The position numbers and the translations under genes are program-made. This document shows, piece after piece, positions 35,514 through 44,013 of a DNA stretch of 64,000 nt (its first letter is position 1; each line of letters starts with the position of its first letter). The notes below the pieces were generated by a model. The model was not told the origin of the DNA, did no database searches, and was given only the letters and a program-made list of their open reading frames with translations. The stretch is from an uncultured Clostridia bacterium (GTDB lineage Bacteria > Bacillota > Clostridia > Lachnospirales > Lachnospiraceae): the NCBI GenBank assembly GCA_937895705.1, contig CALBKM010000028.1, forward strand, positions 1 to 64,000. Reading direction: 5' to 3'.

Positions 35514-36470
35514 TTAGCATATAGAGAAGGTGTATTGAATGTCCCGTTCTGCACTAATATGATAGTCCTCTTCCACATCGCTTCCCCAGCTATCGATTCC
35601 TCCGACACCTCTTACCGCTCCGTATACACACAGAACCGTTCTTCTTGCCGGCGGCAGTTCTTCCTGATGGGTTGCATTTTCAATCTCGGCAGCGGTATAC
35701 GGCAGACAGGAAAACGCAAACTCTTTGTCTGTCATTTCAAACCGCAGCATCTGTGCCGTATTCTCTTTTCTGCTATTGTCAAGACTGGTATGTCTCACAA
35801 TTTCAACCCACTCCGTATCCATTCTTAACCCGCAATCCTGCGGAACCAGATACGGTGTTAAACTCAGATTATCAATCTCGTATACGCCCTTTACGGCCCC
35901 TGCTTTCCGGTCCGGATAGGTTTCTCCGGACAATCCCTTATATACATACTTATCCGCAAGGGTCGGCATGATAAAACGCAATCCGAAAACCGGAAGCTGT
36001 GGCAGGCCTTTTGCTCCGAAATAATGAACATTCACTGAAATTCTTCCTGTTTCATCCACACGATAAGTCACCTTTATCGTGGTAGAAGGCCTCGTAACAG
36101 TCTGATAGGTAAAGACAACCCTTACCTCCTTTGCGTACACATCGGAACCGTAGCGATTGTTCTCCGGAGCACACGGTTTCCCCTGAGAAACTCCGTCTAC
36201 CGTAACCTCTGTATCGATACAATCGATAAACATATCCGCCGCAAGCCAACTTCCGCTTTTGATATGAAATTTACTTCCTCTGTCATTGTCCGTTAATGCT
36301 CGCCAGAACGTCGGCTTCGGACAGCGGTATAACCATTCATATCCGTTTTTTACGATAGATTCCAGGCCTCCCTGCGCATAAGAGAAAATATAGTCAAATC
36401 CTTCACCGTGAACTCCCAGAGTAAAATCTCCGTACACAACTCTTAACGGCATCTTATTTGTATAATCCAT
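35514..36470 (-). CDS. lacM: Beta-galactosidase small subunit LacM
   Basis: A 318-residue protein equal to the C-terminal domain of GH2 LacZ (Bgal small chain: FWRALTDNDRGSKFHI, LPVFGLRFIMP, the final IDSWGSDVEEDYHI). It complements LacL to form the active enzyme. The start at 36470 overlaps the lacL stop by 17 bp in another frame and has its own GAGG ribosome site, which indicates a true two-gene enzyme and not a sequencing frameshift. LacLM pairs are known from lactobacilli. Confidence 0.93.
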   Translation of the reverse strand: MDYTNKMPLRVVYGDFTLGVHGEGFDYIFSYAQGGLESIVKNGYEWLYRCPKPTFWRALTDNDRGSKFHIKSGSWLAADMFIDCIDTEVTVDGVSQGKPCAPENNRYGSDVYAKEVRVVFTYQTVTRPSTTIKVTYRVDETGRISVNVHYFGAKGLPQLPVFGLRFIMPTLADKYVYKGLSGETYPDRKAGAVKGVYEIDNLSLTPYLVPQDCGLRMDTEWVEIVRHTSLDNSRKENTAQMLRFEMTDKEFAFSCLPYTAAEIENATHQEELPPARRTVLCVYGAVRGVGGIDSWGSDVEEDYHISAERDIQYTFSIC

Positions 36471-38409
36471 AATAGTACCTCACTTCCTGCATCGCCGGCT
36501 TCTCCTTACGGTCCGCAAATACAATTCCGTTTCCCGAAAACTCATAATCGGAAGGTCTGTCATCAAAATCTCCTCCGTAGCGGAGTACCTCCTTTCCGGT
36601 TACTTCGTCCCTTACAAATAACGCCTGATCGATGAAATCCCAGATAAAACCACCTTGGTACATTTCATATTTGTCGATAAGCTTCATATAGGAGCCTAAG
36701 CCTCCCATGGAGTTACCCATATCATGCATGAACTCACAAAGGATATATGGCTTCTTCGGATGATTGCCCAAATATTCCTCTATCTCCGCAGGCTTTGCAT
36801 ACATACGGCTTTCTACATCCGAGATCGTATCTTCATACGCTCTGTTATGAATCACTCCCTCGTAATGCACCAGACGTCCGTCCTTTTGCTCTTTAAAGTA
36901 AGTATTCATTGCTTCGATATCGTCTCCGGCATAGGACTCGTTTCCTAACGACCAAAACAAAACAGATACATGATTTTTAAAGGTCTCAAAATTGGTTCTC
37001 GCCCGGTCTACTACCGCTTCTCTCCACTGCGGAAGGGAACCCGGTACGTTACAGGACGGTTCCACTGCACCAAGCTTCTGAAAAGTTCCGTGACTTTCCA
37101 GATTCGTCTCAGCCATTACGTAAATTCCTGCTTCATCACACAAGTAATACCATGGAATTTGATCCGGATAATGACAGGTCCTCACGGCATTGATGTTATT
37201 CTTCTGCATACAGTTTAAGTCGGAAATCATCTCCCTCATACCGATGCATCGGCCTGTCCTCGGGCTCCATTCATGTCGGTTCACACCCACGAAGACCAGT
37301 CGCTTCCCATTCAGATAAATCACTTTATCCATCATTTCAATTCTTCTGAAACCGATTGGATACGGAACCACTTCCACCAGCTTACCATCCTCATCCGTCA
37401 GTTCCACAAATGCACTGTATAAATACGGCTGATGATTGTCCCAAGGAGTGATGGAGGAAAGCTCCGCTTCCGCCTGACCGCTGTACATTTCCCCTTCTTC
37501 TGTCAACGCAAACTTGGTTTCACATACGGTACTTCCGTCCTTATCCTTTAACAGGAATCTTGCACTCATATTCTGTTTTTTTGTAGCAGACACCTTAAGT
37601 CTCACCAACACCTTACCGCTTTTATTATCCGAATGAAGGACCGGCTGAAACCATACATCCTCAACGTGCACTTCCGGTAATGCTTTTAAGGTTACATTTC
37701 GAAAAATGCCAAAGAACCGGAAGAAATCCTGGTCTTCTAAAAAGGCTGCGGTACTCATTTTGTGTACTTCCACCGCCAGTACATTTCCCTTTTCCTTAAG
37801 ATATGGGGTCAAATCAAACTCCGACGGCGTAAAACTATCTTCCGCATATCCGACAAACCGACCGTTCAGCCATACATACATTGCCTGCTCTACGCCCTCA
37901 AAACAGATATACACTCTCTTTCCAATAAGCCCTTTCTCCAAGTCAAATCGCGTAATATACGAGCCTACCGGATTATATTCCGCTTCACTGAACATCCCTG
38001 CACCGTTACCGATCATCTCATGGCTGTATGCTCCACGGCGATATTCCTTACCTTCCCACGGATACATCGTATTGATGTAACGAATCTTGTCATAGCCTGC
38101 CAGTTCAATGTGCCCCGGAACCGTAATTTTTTCGAATCCGGATGCATCAAACTCCTCCGTAAAAAAGCTTACCGGTCTGCTTTTCGCATTCTTGCTGTAG
38201 CAAAACTCCCACTGTCCGTTCAAAGACTGAACCAAACTGTTCGTTCCCTCCAGCTCTTCATAGCTCGCATAAAACGAATGATCACTATGTGCCGGTAACT
38301 GATTCACCCGAAACACTTCCGGATTATCTAACCACTTAATCTCTGCGTTCATCTTGTCCTCACTTTCCGCATAGCTTCTGAAAATATTCCGTAGGCTATC
38401 CTTTCTCAT
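36454..38409 (-). CDS. lacL: Beta-galactosidase large subunit LacL
   Basis: LacL carries the catalytic GH2 part of a heterodimeric beta-galactosidase that cleaves lactose. The 651 residues include the jelly-roll, the immunoglobulin-like domain and the TIM barrel. Acid/base Glu lies in FWSLGNESYAG and the nucleophile Glu in PYILCEFMHDMGNS. There is no signal peptide. It starts at ATG 38409, sharing one base with the permease stop (TAATG), and overlaps lacM. Confidence 0.95.
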   Translation of the reverse strand: MRKDSLRNIFRSYAESEDKMNAEIKWLDNPEVFRVNQLPAHSDHSFYASYEELEGTNSLVQSLNGQWEFCYSKNAKSRPVSFFTEEFDASGFEKITVPGHIELAGYDKIRYINTMYPWEGKEYRRGAYSHEMIGNGAGMFSEAEYNPVGSYITRFDLEKGLIGKRVYICFEGVEQAMYVWLNGRFVGYAEDSFTPSEFDLTPYLKEKGNVLAVEVHKMSTAAFLEDQDFFRFFGIFRNVTLKALPEVHVEDVWFQPVLHSDNKSGKVLVRLKVSATKKQNMSARFLLKDKDGSTVCETKFALTEEGEMYSGQAEAELSSITPWDNHQPYLYSAFVELTDEDGKLVEVVPYPIGFRRIEMMDKVIYLNGKRLVFVGVNRHEWSPRTGRCIGMREMISDLNCMQKNNINAVRTCHYPDQIPWYYLCDEAGIYVMAETNLESHGTFQKLGAVEPSCNVPGSLPQWREAVVDRARTNFETFKNHVSVLFWSLGNESYAGDDIEAMNTYFKEQKDGRLVHYEGVIHNRAYEDTISDVESRMYAKPAEIEEYLGNHPKKPYILCEFMHDMGNSMGGLGSYMKLIDKYEMYQGGFIWDFIDQALFVRDEVTGKEVLRYGGDFDDRPSDYEFSGNGIVFADRKEKPAMQEVRYYYGLYK

Positions 38410-39767
38410 TACTTGTTCTCTTTTAACTTCAAATTAGCTTTTTCCACATTTAAGAAGGAAAGAATGATCGTAATGATTAAGTCAAATGCGAACGGCAACC
38501 AAAGGTACATCACACACATCATACTGATACAACTATCCGGCTGAACTGCTCCGTTGTTAATATATCCGCTCATATCAAGTAGCCATCCGGAAAGTGCGAT
38601 ACCGATGCCGCCACCAAGCTTTGTTCCGAATGAGGTACAAGAGAACATAGAACCGTCAATTCTTTTTCCGCTCTTAAGATACGTATGCTCGGAACAGGAC
38701 GCAATCACCGCACCTACGTCGCCCTGCCACGGTCCTTCGCCGAGAGATGCCAACACCGTAAACACAAGCATTAACGGAACACTTCCCATATATCCGCCGG
38801 CCACAATTCCCAATCGGCAAACAGTTGCAAAGATATAGCTGTATTTATTTACCTTATACATCCCCTTCATCTTTGCTACTAATGTAGGCGTAATTGCCAG
38901 TGCAAGGATTAACGGGATATTAATTGCCCAGGAGAACACGCCGAACAATTTCTGGTTCAAAAGTACATAAGTCATAAAGAATGTACCGACACTTAACATC
39001 GCGGCACGCAACTGCTGAAGAATGTAGATTCCACAAATCATTATAAAATATCTGTTGGATAAAAGTAGCTTAAATGTCTGACCGAATGTAAGCTTACTAT
39101 CTTCCGTTTCCACATCTCCTTCTTCTTTCAGTTCTTCGTCCGATAGCTCTTTTACCGAAAATGCAGAAAGTGTATTGGTAATAATACCGATAATACAGTA
39201 AATAAGTGCAATCACCCTCCATGCGGAAGCTCCGCCACCCAGTGCTTCAACAGCTTCAAATGTAATCGCCTGGATTAACAAGTTGGTACCGAATGAGAAC
39301 ATGAACCGGAAGGACCCCATCTCTACACGTTCTTTGCTGTTCTTTGTTACCAACGAAGTCAATGCAGCGTATGCAATATTGTTTGCCGTATAGAACACTG
39401 CATTTAACAAGGTGTACGCAATGAAGAACCATGCATATTGCGCTGTCTTTCCGATGTTGGTCGGGATTGCAAATACTCCGAACAAAGTGATCGCGCATCC
39501 AAAGAATCCGTAAAACATCCAAGGCCTTGCCTTGCCCATCTTGCTCTTGGTCTTATCGATCAAAGAACCAAAGAATACATCCGACACACCATCTAACAGT
39601 TTTGATACCGCAATTAACGTACCTACAATACCCGAATTCAATCCTATTGTGTCAGTTAAATAAATCATTACGAATGCGGTGAGGAATGCATATACCACAT
39701 TACCTGCTATATCCCCCGAACCGTAACCGACTTTGTTGTACCATTTAAGGTATTTCTTTTCTTCCAT
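38409..39767 (-). CDS. GPH-family sugar:cation symporter (lactose permease)
   Basis: A 452-residue, 12-helix carrier of the glycoside-pentoside-hexuronide family (KVGYGSGDIAGNVVYAF, LDGVSDVFFGSLIDKTKSKM, GKARPWMFYG). It lacks the EIIA domain found on LacS of streptococci, so it is the short form. As first gene ahead of lacLM-galKET it most likely imports lactose or galactosides with H+ or Na+. Its promoter faces the AraC gene. Ribosome site AAAGGAGAAACTT. Confidence 0.9.
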   Translation of the reverse strand: MEEKKYLKWYNKVGYGSGDIAGNVVYAFLTAFVMIYLTDTIGLNSGIVGTLIAVSKLLDGVSDVFFGSLIDKTKSKMGKARPWMFYGFFGCAITLFGVFAIPTNIGKTAQYAWFFIAYTLLNAVFYTANNIAYAALTSLVTKNSKERVEMGSFRFMFSFGTNLLIQAITFEAVEALGGGASAWRVIALIYCIIGIITNTLSAFSVKELSDEELKEEGDVETEDSKLTFGQTFKLLLSNRYFIMICGIYILQQLRAAMLSVGTFFMTYVLLNQKLFGVFSWAINIPLILALAITPTLVAKMKGMYKVNKYSYIFATVCRLGIVAGGYMGSVPLMLVFTVLASLGEGPWQGDVGAVIASCSEHTYLKSGKRIDGSMFSCTSFGTKLGGGIGIALSGWLLDMSGYINNGAVQPDSCISMMCVMYLWLPFAFDLIITIILSFLNVEKANLKLKENK

Positions 39768-39838
39768 AAGTTTCTCCTTTCTGCTGCATCCTTCTGTAAA
39801 GTTTTTGTTGCTTCTCCTATTGCCTTTCTGCTATACTT

Positions 39839-39867
39839 ATTATAGTAAAAGATATTACAAAAATACA
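39839..39867 (-). promoter_or_regulatory. Promoter of the lac/gal operon
   Basis: Minus strand TGTATT (39867-39862), 17 bp, TATAAT (39844-39839). The -35 is poor and the -10 perfect, as expected of a promoter needing the divergent AraC-type activator. Confidence 0.6.
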
Positions 39868-39990
39868 TGGCTTATATGAGATGAAATATGCCAAAAATGA
39901 TACACCTATATTCGCATCAACTCCAAACACACTGTTTTCATACACTTTTTTATTTCAGATATGCATTTTTTTGCAAGGAGGGATATTGCA

Positions 39991-40845
39991 ATGTATACAA
40001 ACAACGCCTATCTCAATAACTCGACTCTTGATATTAAGGACAAATCAAAACCGTTAATTGTAACCAGTTGCGGAACATACCATTTGTATACCCGTCCAAA
40101 ACTTCCTACTTGGAGGCCTCGCGGCAGACTGGATTTTCAATTACTGTATATTGCTTCCGGAAAAGCTCATTTTCATTTTGACGGAAAAGAACAGATTGTC
40201 ACCGCCGGTCATATGGTTCTTTATCGGCCGAAGGAACCACAGAAATACGAATACTACGGCGAGGACCAAACAGAGGTATATTGGGTACACTTTACCGGAG
40301 GAAATGTCACCAATCTTTTACGATCCTACGGACTTCCCGATGATAAGAAGGTCTTTTATTGCGGCTCCGGTATGGAATACCAGACGATTTTTCGTTCGAT
40401 GATTAACGAACTGCAGATGTGCAAGGAAAGCTATCCTGAGATGTTAGAAATGTATTTAAAGCAAATATTTATTATGTTGCAGCGTTTCTTCCAAACTTCT
40501 TCCAAGGTAAGCAACACACAAGCTGCGGAGGAAATCGACAAAGCCACCATATACTTTAACGAACACTACAGTGAAGAGATTTATGTAGACGAATATGCAA
40601 AAGAACACAATATCAGCATCAGTTGGTTTATCCGCAATTTCAAGCATTATACCGGTGTCACCCCGATGCAGTATATTTTAAACAAACGAATTTACAATGC
40701 CGAAGCGTTATTACAGAATCCCCAGTATAACATTACGGAAATTGCCAATATCGTAGGGTACGATAACCCTCTCTATTTCAGCCGGATTTTTAAAAAGGCA
40801 AAGGGCTTATCTCCGTCTGAATACCGCAAGAATATAAACCTGTAA
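39991..40845 (+). CDS. AraC-family activator of the lac/gal operon
   Basis: A 284-residue regulator with an N-terminal AraC-binding cupin (RGRLDFQLLYIASGKAHFHF, AGHMVLYRPKEPQKY) and C-terminal helix-turn-helix pair (NISISWFIRNFKHYTGVTP, NITEIANIVGYDNPLYFSRI). Start ATG 39991 sits behind AAGGAGGGATATTGCA. It is divergent from the permease across 223 bp, so it is the likely galactoside-responsive activator. Confidence 0.9.
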   Translation: MYTNNAYLNNSTLDIKDKSKPLIVTSCGTYHLYTRPKLPTWRPRGRLDFQLLYIASGKAHFHFDGKEQIVTAGHMVLYRPKEPQKYEYYGEDQTEVYWVHFTGGNVTNLLRSYGLPDDKKVFYCGSGMEYQTIFRSMINELQMCKESYPEMLEMYLKQIFIMLQRFFQTSSKVSNTQAAEEIDKATIYFNEHYSEEIYVDEYAKEHNISISWFIRNFKHYTGVTPMQYILNKRIYNAEALLQNPQYNITEIANIVGYDNPLYFSRIFKKAKGLSPSEYRKNINL

Positions 40846-40848
40846 AAG

Positions 40849-40888
40849 AAAAAGAGAAAGGATGGCCGTTCCCATTCTTTCTCTTTTT
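40849..40888 (+). terminator. Terminator after the AraC gene
   Basis: AAAAAGAGAAAGGATGG pairs with CCATTCTTTCTCTTTTT (17 bp, one G-U), ending in a T run. Confidence 0.8.
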
Positions 40889-40981
40889 GCAAGATTTGTC
40901 TACTTTTTATTTCTATTTGGCAAGTAATTCTTTCTTTTTTGCGCTATACTCAGCTCAGAAAACACGAAAGGAGATGATACC

Positions 40982-41065
40982 ATGAAAAAGAAACTAAACA
41001 GCTACCTTCAAACCATCATGCTTTTCTATGCCGACTTTTTTACCCGCCGAATGTACCATAACTAA
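40982..41065 (+). CDS. 27-residue basic/hydrophobic peptide
   Basis: An ATG placed behind a strong AAAGGAGATGATACC ribosome site opens a 27-codon frame: a lysine-rich start (MKKKLNS), a hydrophobic middle (TIMLFYADFF) and a basic end (TRRMYHN). A TATACT box lies about 40 bp upstream, without a clear -35. It sits between the AraC terminator and the convergent LysR gene. I do not recognise it; a small membrane-associated peptide is possible. The ribosome site is the main evidence. Confidence 0.5.
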   Translation: MKKKLNSYLQTIMLFYADFFTRRMYHN

Positions 41066-41085
41066 CCATTTCTGCCTGCTTCCTT

Positions 41086-42009
41086 CTACTTCACGTACTG
41101 ACGCCTTACGTTACACAACTCCGTAATAAACAGATTGTCCAACTCTGTCAACCGGTAGTCCTTCTTATAAATCAATACATCCTTATATATTTTCTGGTTA
41201 TCCATACATTTTTTCTGCACAAGGCCGTATCGCTCCAGCAGGGAATTCGGCACAGGAGATACCCACATAAAGGTTTCCGAGTTTTCCGAAAGCAGTTCAA
41301 ATTGGCTTGCCCTTTCGAATACAAAAATGCGACGGTTAATATTATCCGGCAACTCTTCTTTCTTTACCTCTGCCAACGCCAAAGACGGCACATAAGGGTC
41401 TGCATGAGCTATCTCTATGTAGTCACACAAATCAGGATAACGTATTTCTTCCATTCTGCCAAGCATACTTTCTTTATTCATAAGCAATACATAGTGAAAC
41501 TCCGTAATCAACTCATAATTTAATCCTTTTTCCTCAAATACCGCTTTAAAATACTTATCATAATTTTCCGCATAACGAATAATCCCCAGGCGGTAATCCG
41601 AATGAAGTACATAATCTATCACACGCTTCGAATTCGTTTCTTTATAAAAAATTTCCGCAGGCTCCTTAGCAATCCCTTTTGAAAAGCGTGCAAACGCCTC
41701 TGCAATATAACTTGCTCTCGGAACACAGATTGAAAACTGTTGCTTCGCAATCAGTCCCGTTTTATACATTGTCTCCACTTCATCTATCTGTGCAAGAATT
41801 TTCTTTGCGTGACCAATAAAACGTTCTCCCTCTTCCGTTAGAACCATTCCTTTCGCAGAACGATCAAATATGGTAATTCCAAGTTCCCCTTCCAATTCCT
41901 TTATTGAACGACTCAAATTCGGCTGAGCTATCAATAAAATTTCGGACGCTTTATTAATTGAACCGGCATTTGCCACCTCTACTGCATACTTCATATGTAA
42001 AATATTCAT
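41086..42009 (-). CDS. LysR-family transcriptional regulator
   Basis: A 307-residue regulator. The N-terminal winged helix-turn-helix is MKYAVEVANAGSINKASEIL through LSRSIKELEGELGITIFDR (residues 6-55), followed by a periplasmic-binding-like effector domain. Start ATG 42009 follows AAAGGAGACCGGG. No target operon is apparent: a SpoVT paralogue is upstream on the same strand. The inducer is unknown. Confidence 0.9.
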   Translation of the reverse strand: MNILHMKYAVEVANAGSINKASEILLIAQPNLSRSIKELEGELGITIFDRSAKGMVLTEEGERFIGHAKKILAQIDEVETMYKTGLIAKQQFSICVPRASYIAEAFARFSKGIAKEPAEIFYKETNSKRVIDYVLHSDYRLGIIRYAENYDKYFKAVFEEKGLNYELITEFHYVLLMNKESMLGRMEEIRYPDLCDYIEIAHADPYVPSLALAEVKKEELPDNINRRIFVFERASQFELLSENSETFMWVSPVPNSLLERYGLVQKKCMDNQKIYKDVLIYKKDYRLTELDNLFITELCNVRRQYVK

Positions 42010-42054
42010 CCCGGTCTCCTTTCCGTGGCAAAGTTGGTACATCCCTTCAAAAAA

Positions 42055-42345
42055 TCACTTAAACTTATTGCTCTCCTTCCATATTCTACCATAACTCACC
42101 CCTATCGTCAATTTGGTTACTTTCCCACTTTTAATCCCCATCCTCTCCGCCAATCTCCCTATCCCCCACATAAACTTCTCTCTGTAATAGCACTCTTTCC
42201 CCAGTTTCCCATATGTATCGACATTTTCTGACAATGTTGTCAGCAGCGGGTCCCCCTCTCTTATGCGGAGGGTCCTTCTGATTTCCTTCGGTACTACCAC
42301 GCGGCCTAAGTCATCTATTCTTCTTACAATTCCCGTTGCTTTCAT
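42055..42345 (-). CDS. Stand-alone SpoVT/AbrB DNA-binding domain, paralogue 2
   Basis: A 96-residue protein: the SpoVT DNA-binding domain (1-33), then LLTTLSENVDTYG and a diverged tail with FMWGIGRLAERMGIK and a 24-residue extension. Its leader and promoter match spoVT exactly, while the rest of the coding part follows paralogues 1 and 3, so it looks like a recombinant of the two types. Ribosome site AAAGGAGTCAGT. Role as for the other paralogues, inferred. Confidence 0.72.
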   Translation of the reverse strand: MKATGIVRRIDDLGRVVVPKEIRRTLRIREGDPLLTTLSENVDTYGKLGKECYYREKFMWGIGRLAERMGIKSGKVTKLTIGVSYGRIWKESNKFK

Positions 42346-42400
42346 ACTGACTCCTTTCGGTTATTTCCATAACTTTGTTGTGGAGTTAGTATGCGGAAAA
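42275..42400 (-). repeat. 126-bp direct repeat, island copy
   Basis: Identical to 5504-5629 in spoVT, same orientation. Confidence 0.85.
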
Positions 42401-42534
42401 AACGGGAGATTATGCGTGGTGGGAGAAGTATATGAAATCTATTCCTCTTCTTCCTGCCGCTTTAGGCATTCCTTTCGAAACCATTCAATATACTCCTCAT
42501 TGTATACCAACTCACCGTTTATCACATCATAGAA
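42376..42534 (-). repeat. Direct repeat flanking the AbiF cassette, left copy
   Basis: About 159 bp matching 44311-44469 (offset 1935) with a few mismatches. It covers the sigma-G promoter and the 3' end of the small gene at 42439-42684. Confidence 0.8.
42387..42415 (-). promoter_or_regulatory. Sigma-G-type promoter of SpoVT paralogue 2
   Basis: GCATA (42415-42411), 17 bp, CATACTA (42393-42387) on the minus strand. Confidence 0.7.
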
Positions 42535-42684
42535 CCGGTCTGTCTCCGGATTAATATGAAACTCCCTACGTTTCTGCGTCACCTCTTCTTTTGTCACTCC
42601 ATACAGTTCCGCAATGATGCTGTCCGGATGCTCTTTCCACAGAATACGAAGTTCTTTTTCCGTTATATCTTTAAAATCTTTCAT
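42439..42684 (-). CDS. Small HTH-like acidic protein
   Basis: An 81-residue protein with a good GGAGGTGGACT ribosome site. ELRILWKEHPDSIIAELYGV followed by TKEEVTQKRREF looks like a short helix-turn-helix in which a local ligand or DNA site is read; the end (FRKECLKRQEEEE) is charged. I do not recognise a family. Its 3' third is duplicated as a fragment at 44.4 kb. It is divergent from the AbiF-like gene across the iteron array and could bind it (inference). Confidence 0.6.
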   Translation of the reverse strand: MKDFKDITEKELRILWKEHPDSIIAELYGVTKEEVTQKRREFHINPETDRFYDVINGELVYNEEYIEWFRKECLKRQEEEE

Positions 42685-42743
42685 AGTCCACCTCCGAGAT
42701 TAGTATCTCAAATGGTGTCACGCTTATTCGTATGCCGGTATTT

Positions 42744-42853
42744 GTATCCCCTCCCATGAAATTTCGTACCCCCTCCTACAAAATTTTGTACCACCCCCTA
42801 CATTATTTTGTAGGAGTACCCACTTTCTTTTGTACCACCCTCTCATTTGGCCA
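42744..42853. repeat. Five 22-bp iterons
   Basis: Five head-to-tail units of exactly 22 bp starting at 42744, 42766, 42788, 42810 and 42832, each opening GTA and mostly following GTACCMCCYCCTA-N-A-WW-TTTT. Units 2 and 3 are best; unit 4 deviates. The period is two helical turns. It lies between divergent promoters of the small HTH-like gene and the AbiF-like gene. Confidence 0.75.
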
Positions 42854-42914
42854 TGGTACATTTTCTTAGTTTTTCGAAATACATAATGTTCCGTATGCAA
42901 AAAGCATTAAACCC

Positions 42915-42942
42915 TTGACTTTTTCGACAACTGTGGTATTAT
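42915..42942 (+). promoter_or_regulatory. Promoter of the AbiF cassette
   Basis: TTGACT (42915-42920), 16 bp, TATTAT (42937-42942) with an upstream TGG resembling an extended -10. The start point would be near 42949. Confidence 0.6.
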
Positions 42943-42948
42943 AGAATT

Positions 42949-43004
42949 GACATCTCCCTCAGGCCTCTGTGGAAACACATGCACACTTGAGGGCGTTTTG
43001 TTTT
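42949..43004 (+). ncRNA. Putative AbiF-associated small RNA
   Basis: Right after the promoter, CCCTCA (42956-) and TGAGGG (-42993) close a stem around an inner GTGGAAACAC hairpin; TTTTGTTTT follows. That is a terminator-like small RNA of about 50-60 nt ending just before the ribosome site of the AbiF-like gene. RNAs next to abiF genes are known (Rfam abiF motif) and serve as antitoxin in some systems. Identity with that motif is not tested. Confidence 0.55.
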
Positions 43005-43015
43005 AAGGAGGAAAT

Positions 43016-43897
43016 ATGGCGGATAAGGATTTTAAAACTGTGGAGCAGCAGTTAGAGATTCTTCGGGCCCGCGGTCTTTCCATTACGGATGATGCCAAGG
43101 CGAAGGATTTCCTGCTTCATAACAACTACTATCGTGTCAGCGGCTATTCATTAACACTCCGCAAAAACGATGTCTTCTCAAAGTCTGCAACTTTTCAGAA
43201 CATAATCGACATCTATCAATTTGACCACGAACTCCGACACATCATTTTGGAATATATGGAGATTATTGAAGTACGCATGAAGTCCGTCTACGCATACGAA
43301 TTCACTAAGGTACACGGACCGGTCGGTTATCTTGACGATACTCGTTTCACAAACAAAGCAAAGCACAAGGAAATCATAGACAAGGCAAATCAGCAAAAGA
43401 CGCAACGTTTACCTCACGAAGCCTATTTAAAGCATTTTGTAAATGACCTCGGACAGCCCATTCCCCTTTGGGCATATGTAGATTTGCTGACCATTTCCGA
43501 TATTTCCTTTTTATACTCTATTTCAGAACCGAACATAAAAAAAGAAGTGGCTGATTCCTTTGGACTCACAATGAGTAAAGGTCCTGAAATCCTCGGTCAA
43601 CATATGCACAGCATGACAATTATTCGAAACTTGTGTGCCCACGGTAGCCGTATCTACAACCGCCTGTTTGAACAAAAGCCTTCTCTGAACACAAAAGAAA
43701 AAGCATTGCTCATTGTTGATAAAAATAACAACATTGACAACGCTCACTTTTATGGTTTTGTACTTGTTATGAAACGACTTCTTCCTACCGATATATTTAG
43801 TGAGATGAAAAATTCAATTATTTCTCTCACAAAGAAGTATCCTTTTGTACGCATGGATTATTACGGTTTTCGCAGTGACTGGAAAGAAAAACTGTAA
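43016..43897 (+). CDS. AbiF/AbiD-like HEPN protein (Abi_2 family)
   Basis: A 293-residue Abi-family protein related to lactococcal AbiD/AbiF abortive-infection proteins. Opening TVEQQLEILRARGLSITD and FLLHNNYYRVSGYSL, then FDHELRHIILEYMEIIEVRM, are standard for the family. A HEPN R-x4-H motif, RNLCAH (R204 to H209), suggests RNase activity. AAGGAGGAAAT is the ribosome site. Small structured RNAs are on both sides. A toxin held by an RNA antitoxin, released on phage attack, is the likely design (family knowledge plus inference). Confidence 0.88.
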   Translation: MADKDFKTVEQQLEILRARGLSITDDAKAKDFLLHNNYYRVSGYSLTLRKNDVFSKSATFQNIIDIYQFDHELRHIILEYMEIIEVRMKSVYAYEFTKVHGPVGYLDDTRFTNKAKHKEIIDKANQQKTQRLPHEAYLKHFVNDLGQPIPLWAYVDLLTISDISFLYSISEPNIKKEVADSFGLTMSKGPEILGQHMHSMTIIRNLCAHGSRIYNRLFEQKPSLNTKEKALLIVDKNNNIDNAHFYGFVLVMKRLLPTDIFSEMKNSIISLTKKYPFVRMDYYGFRSDWKEKL

Positions 43898-43924
43898 TAC
43901 TTTAGTAATATCCGTATATACTAT

Positions 43925-44009
43925 TAGAACATCTCCCACGAGCCGCACCGCGGCGCAATACTGTGGGCGGTCTGGAGCCGGAAGCAAACACTTCCGGCTC
44001 TTCCTATTT
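43925..44009 (+). ncRNA. Structured RNA downstream of the AbiF-like gene
   Basis: CCCAC (43935) pairs with GTGGG (43967) around GCCGC/GCGGC, followed by a perfect 10-bp hairpin GAGCCGGAAG/CTTCCGGCTC (43975-44000) and TTCCTATTT. The second hairpin is a good terminator of the abiF transcript. A TATACT box at about 43916 would allow separate expression, but the -35 is unclear. Confidence 0.5.
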
Positions 44010-44013
44010 GCCA

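Noticed and set aside
35514..38409. Frameshifted lacZ pseudogene
   Set aside because: Both parts have own ribosome sites and match the LacL and LacM lengths; the overlap is normal for such pairs.
42744..42853. CRISPR array
   Set aside because: The units are contiguous without spacers, degenerate, and no cas genes are near.
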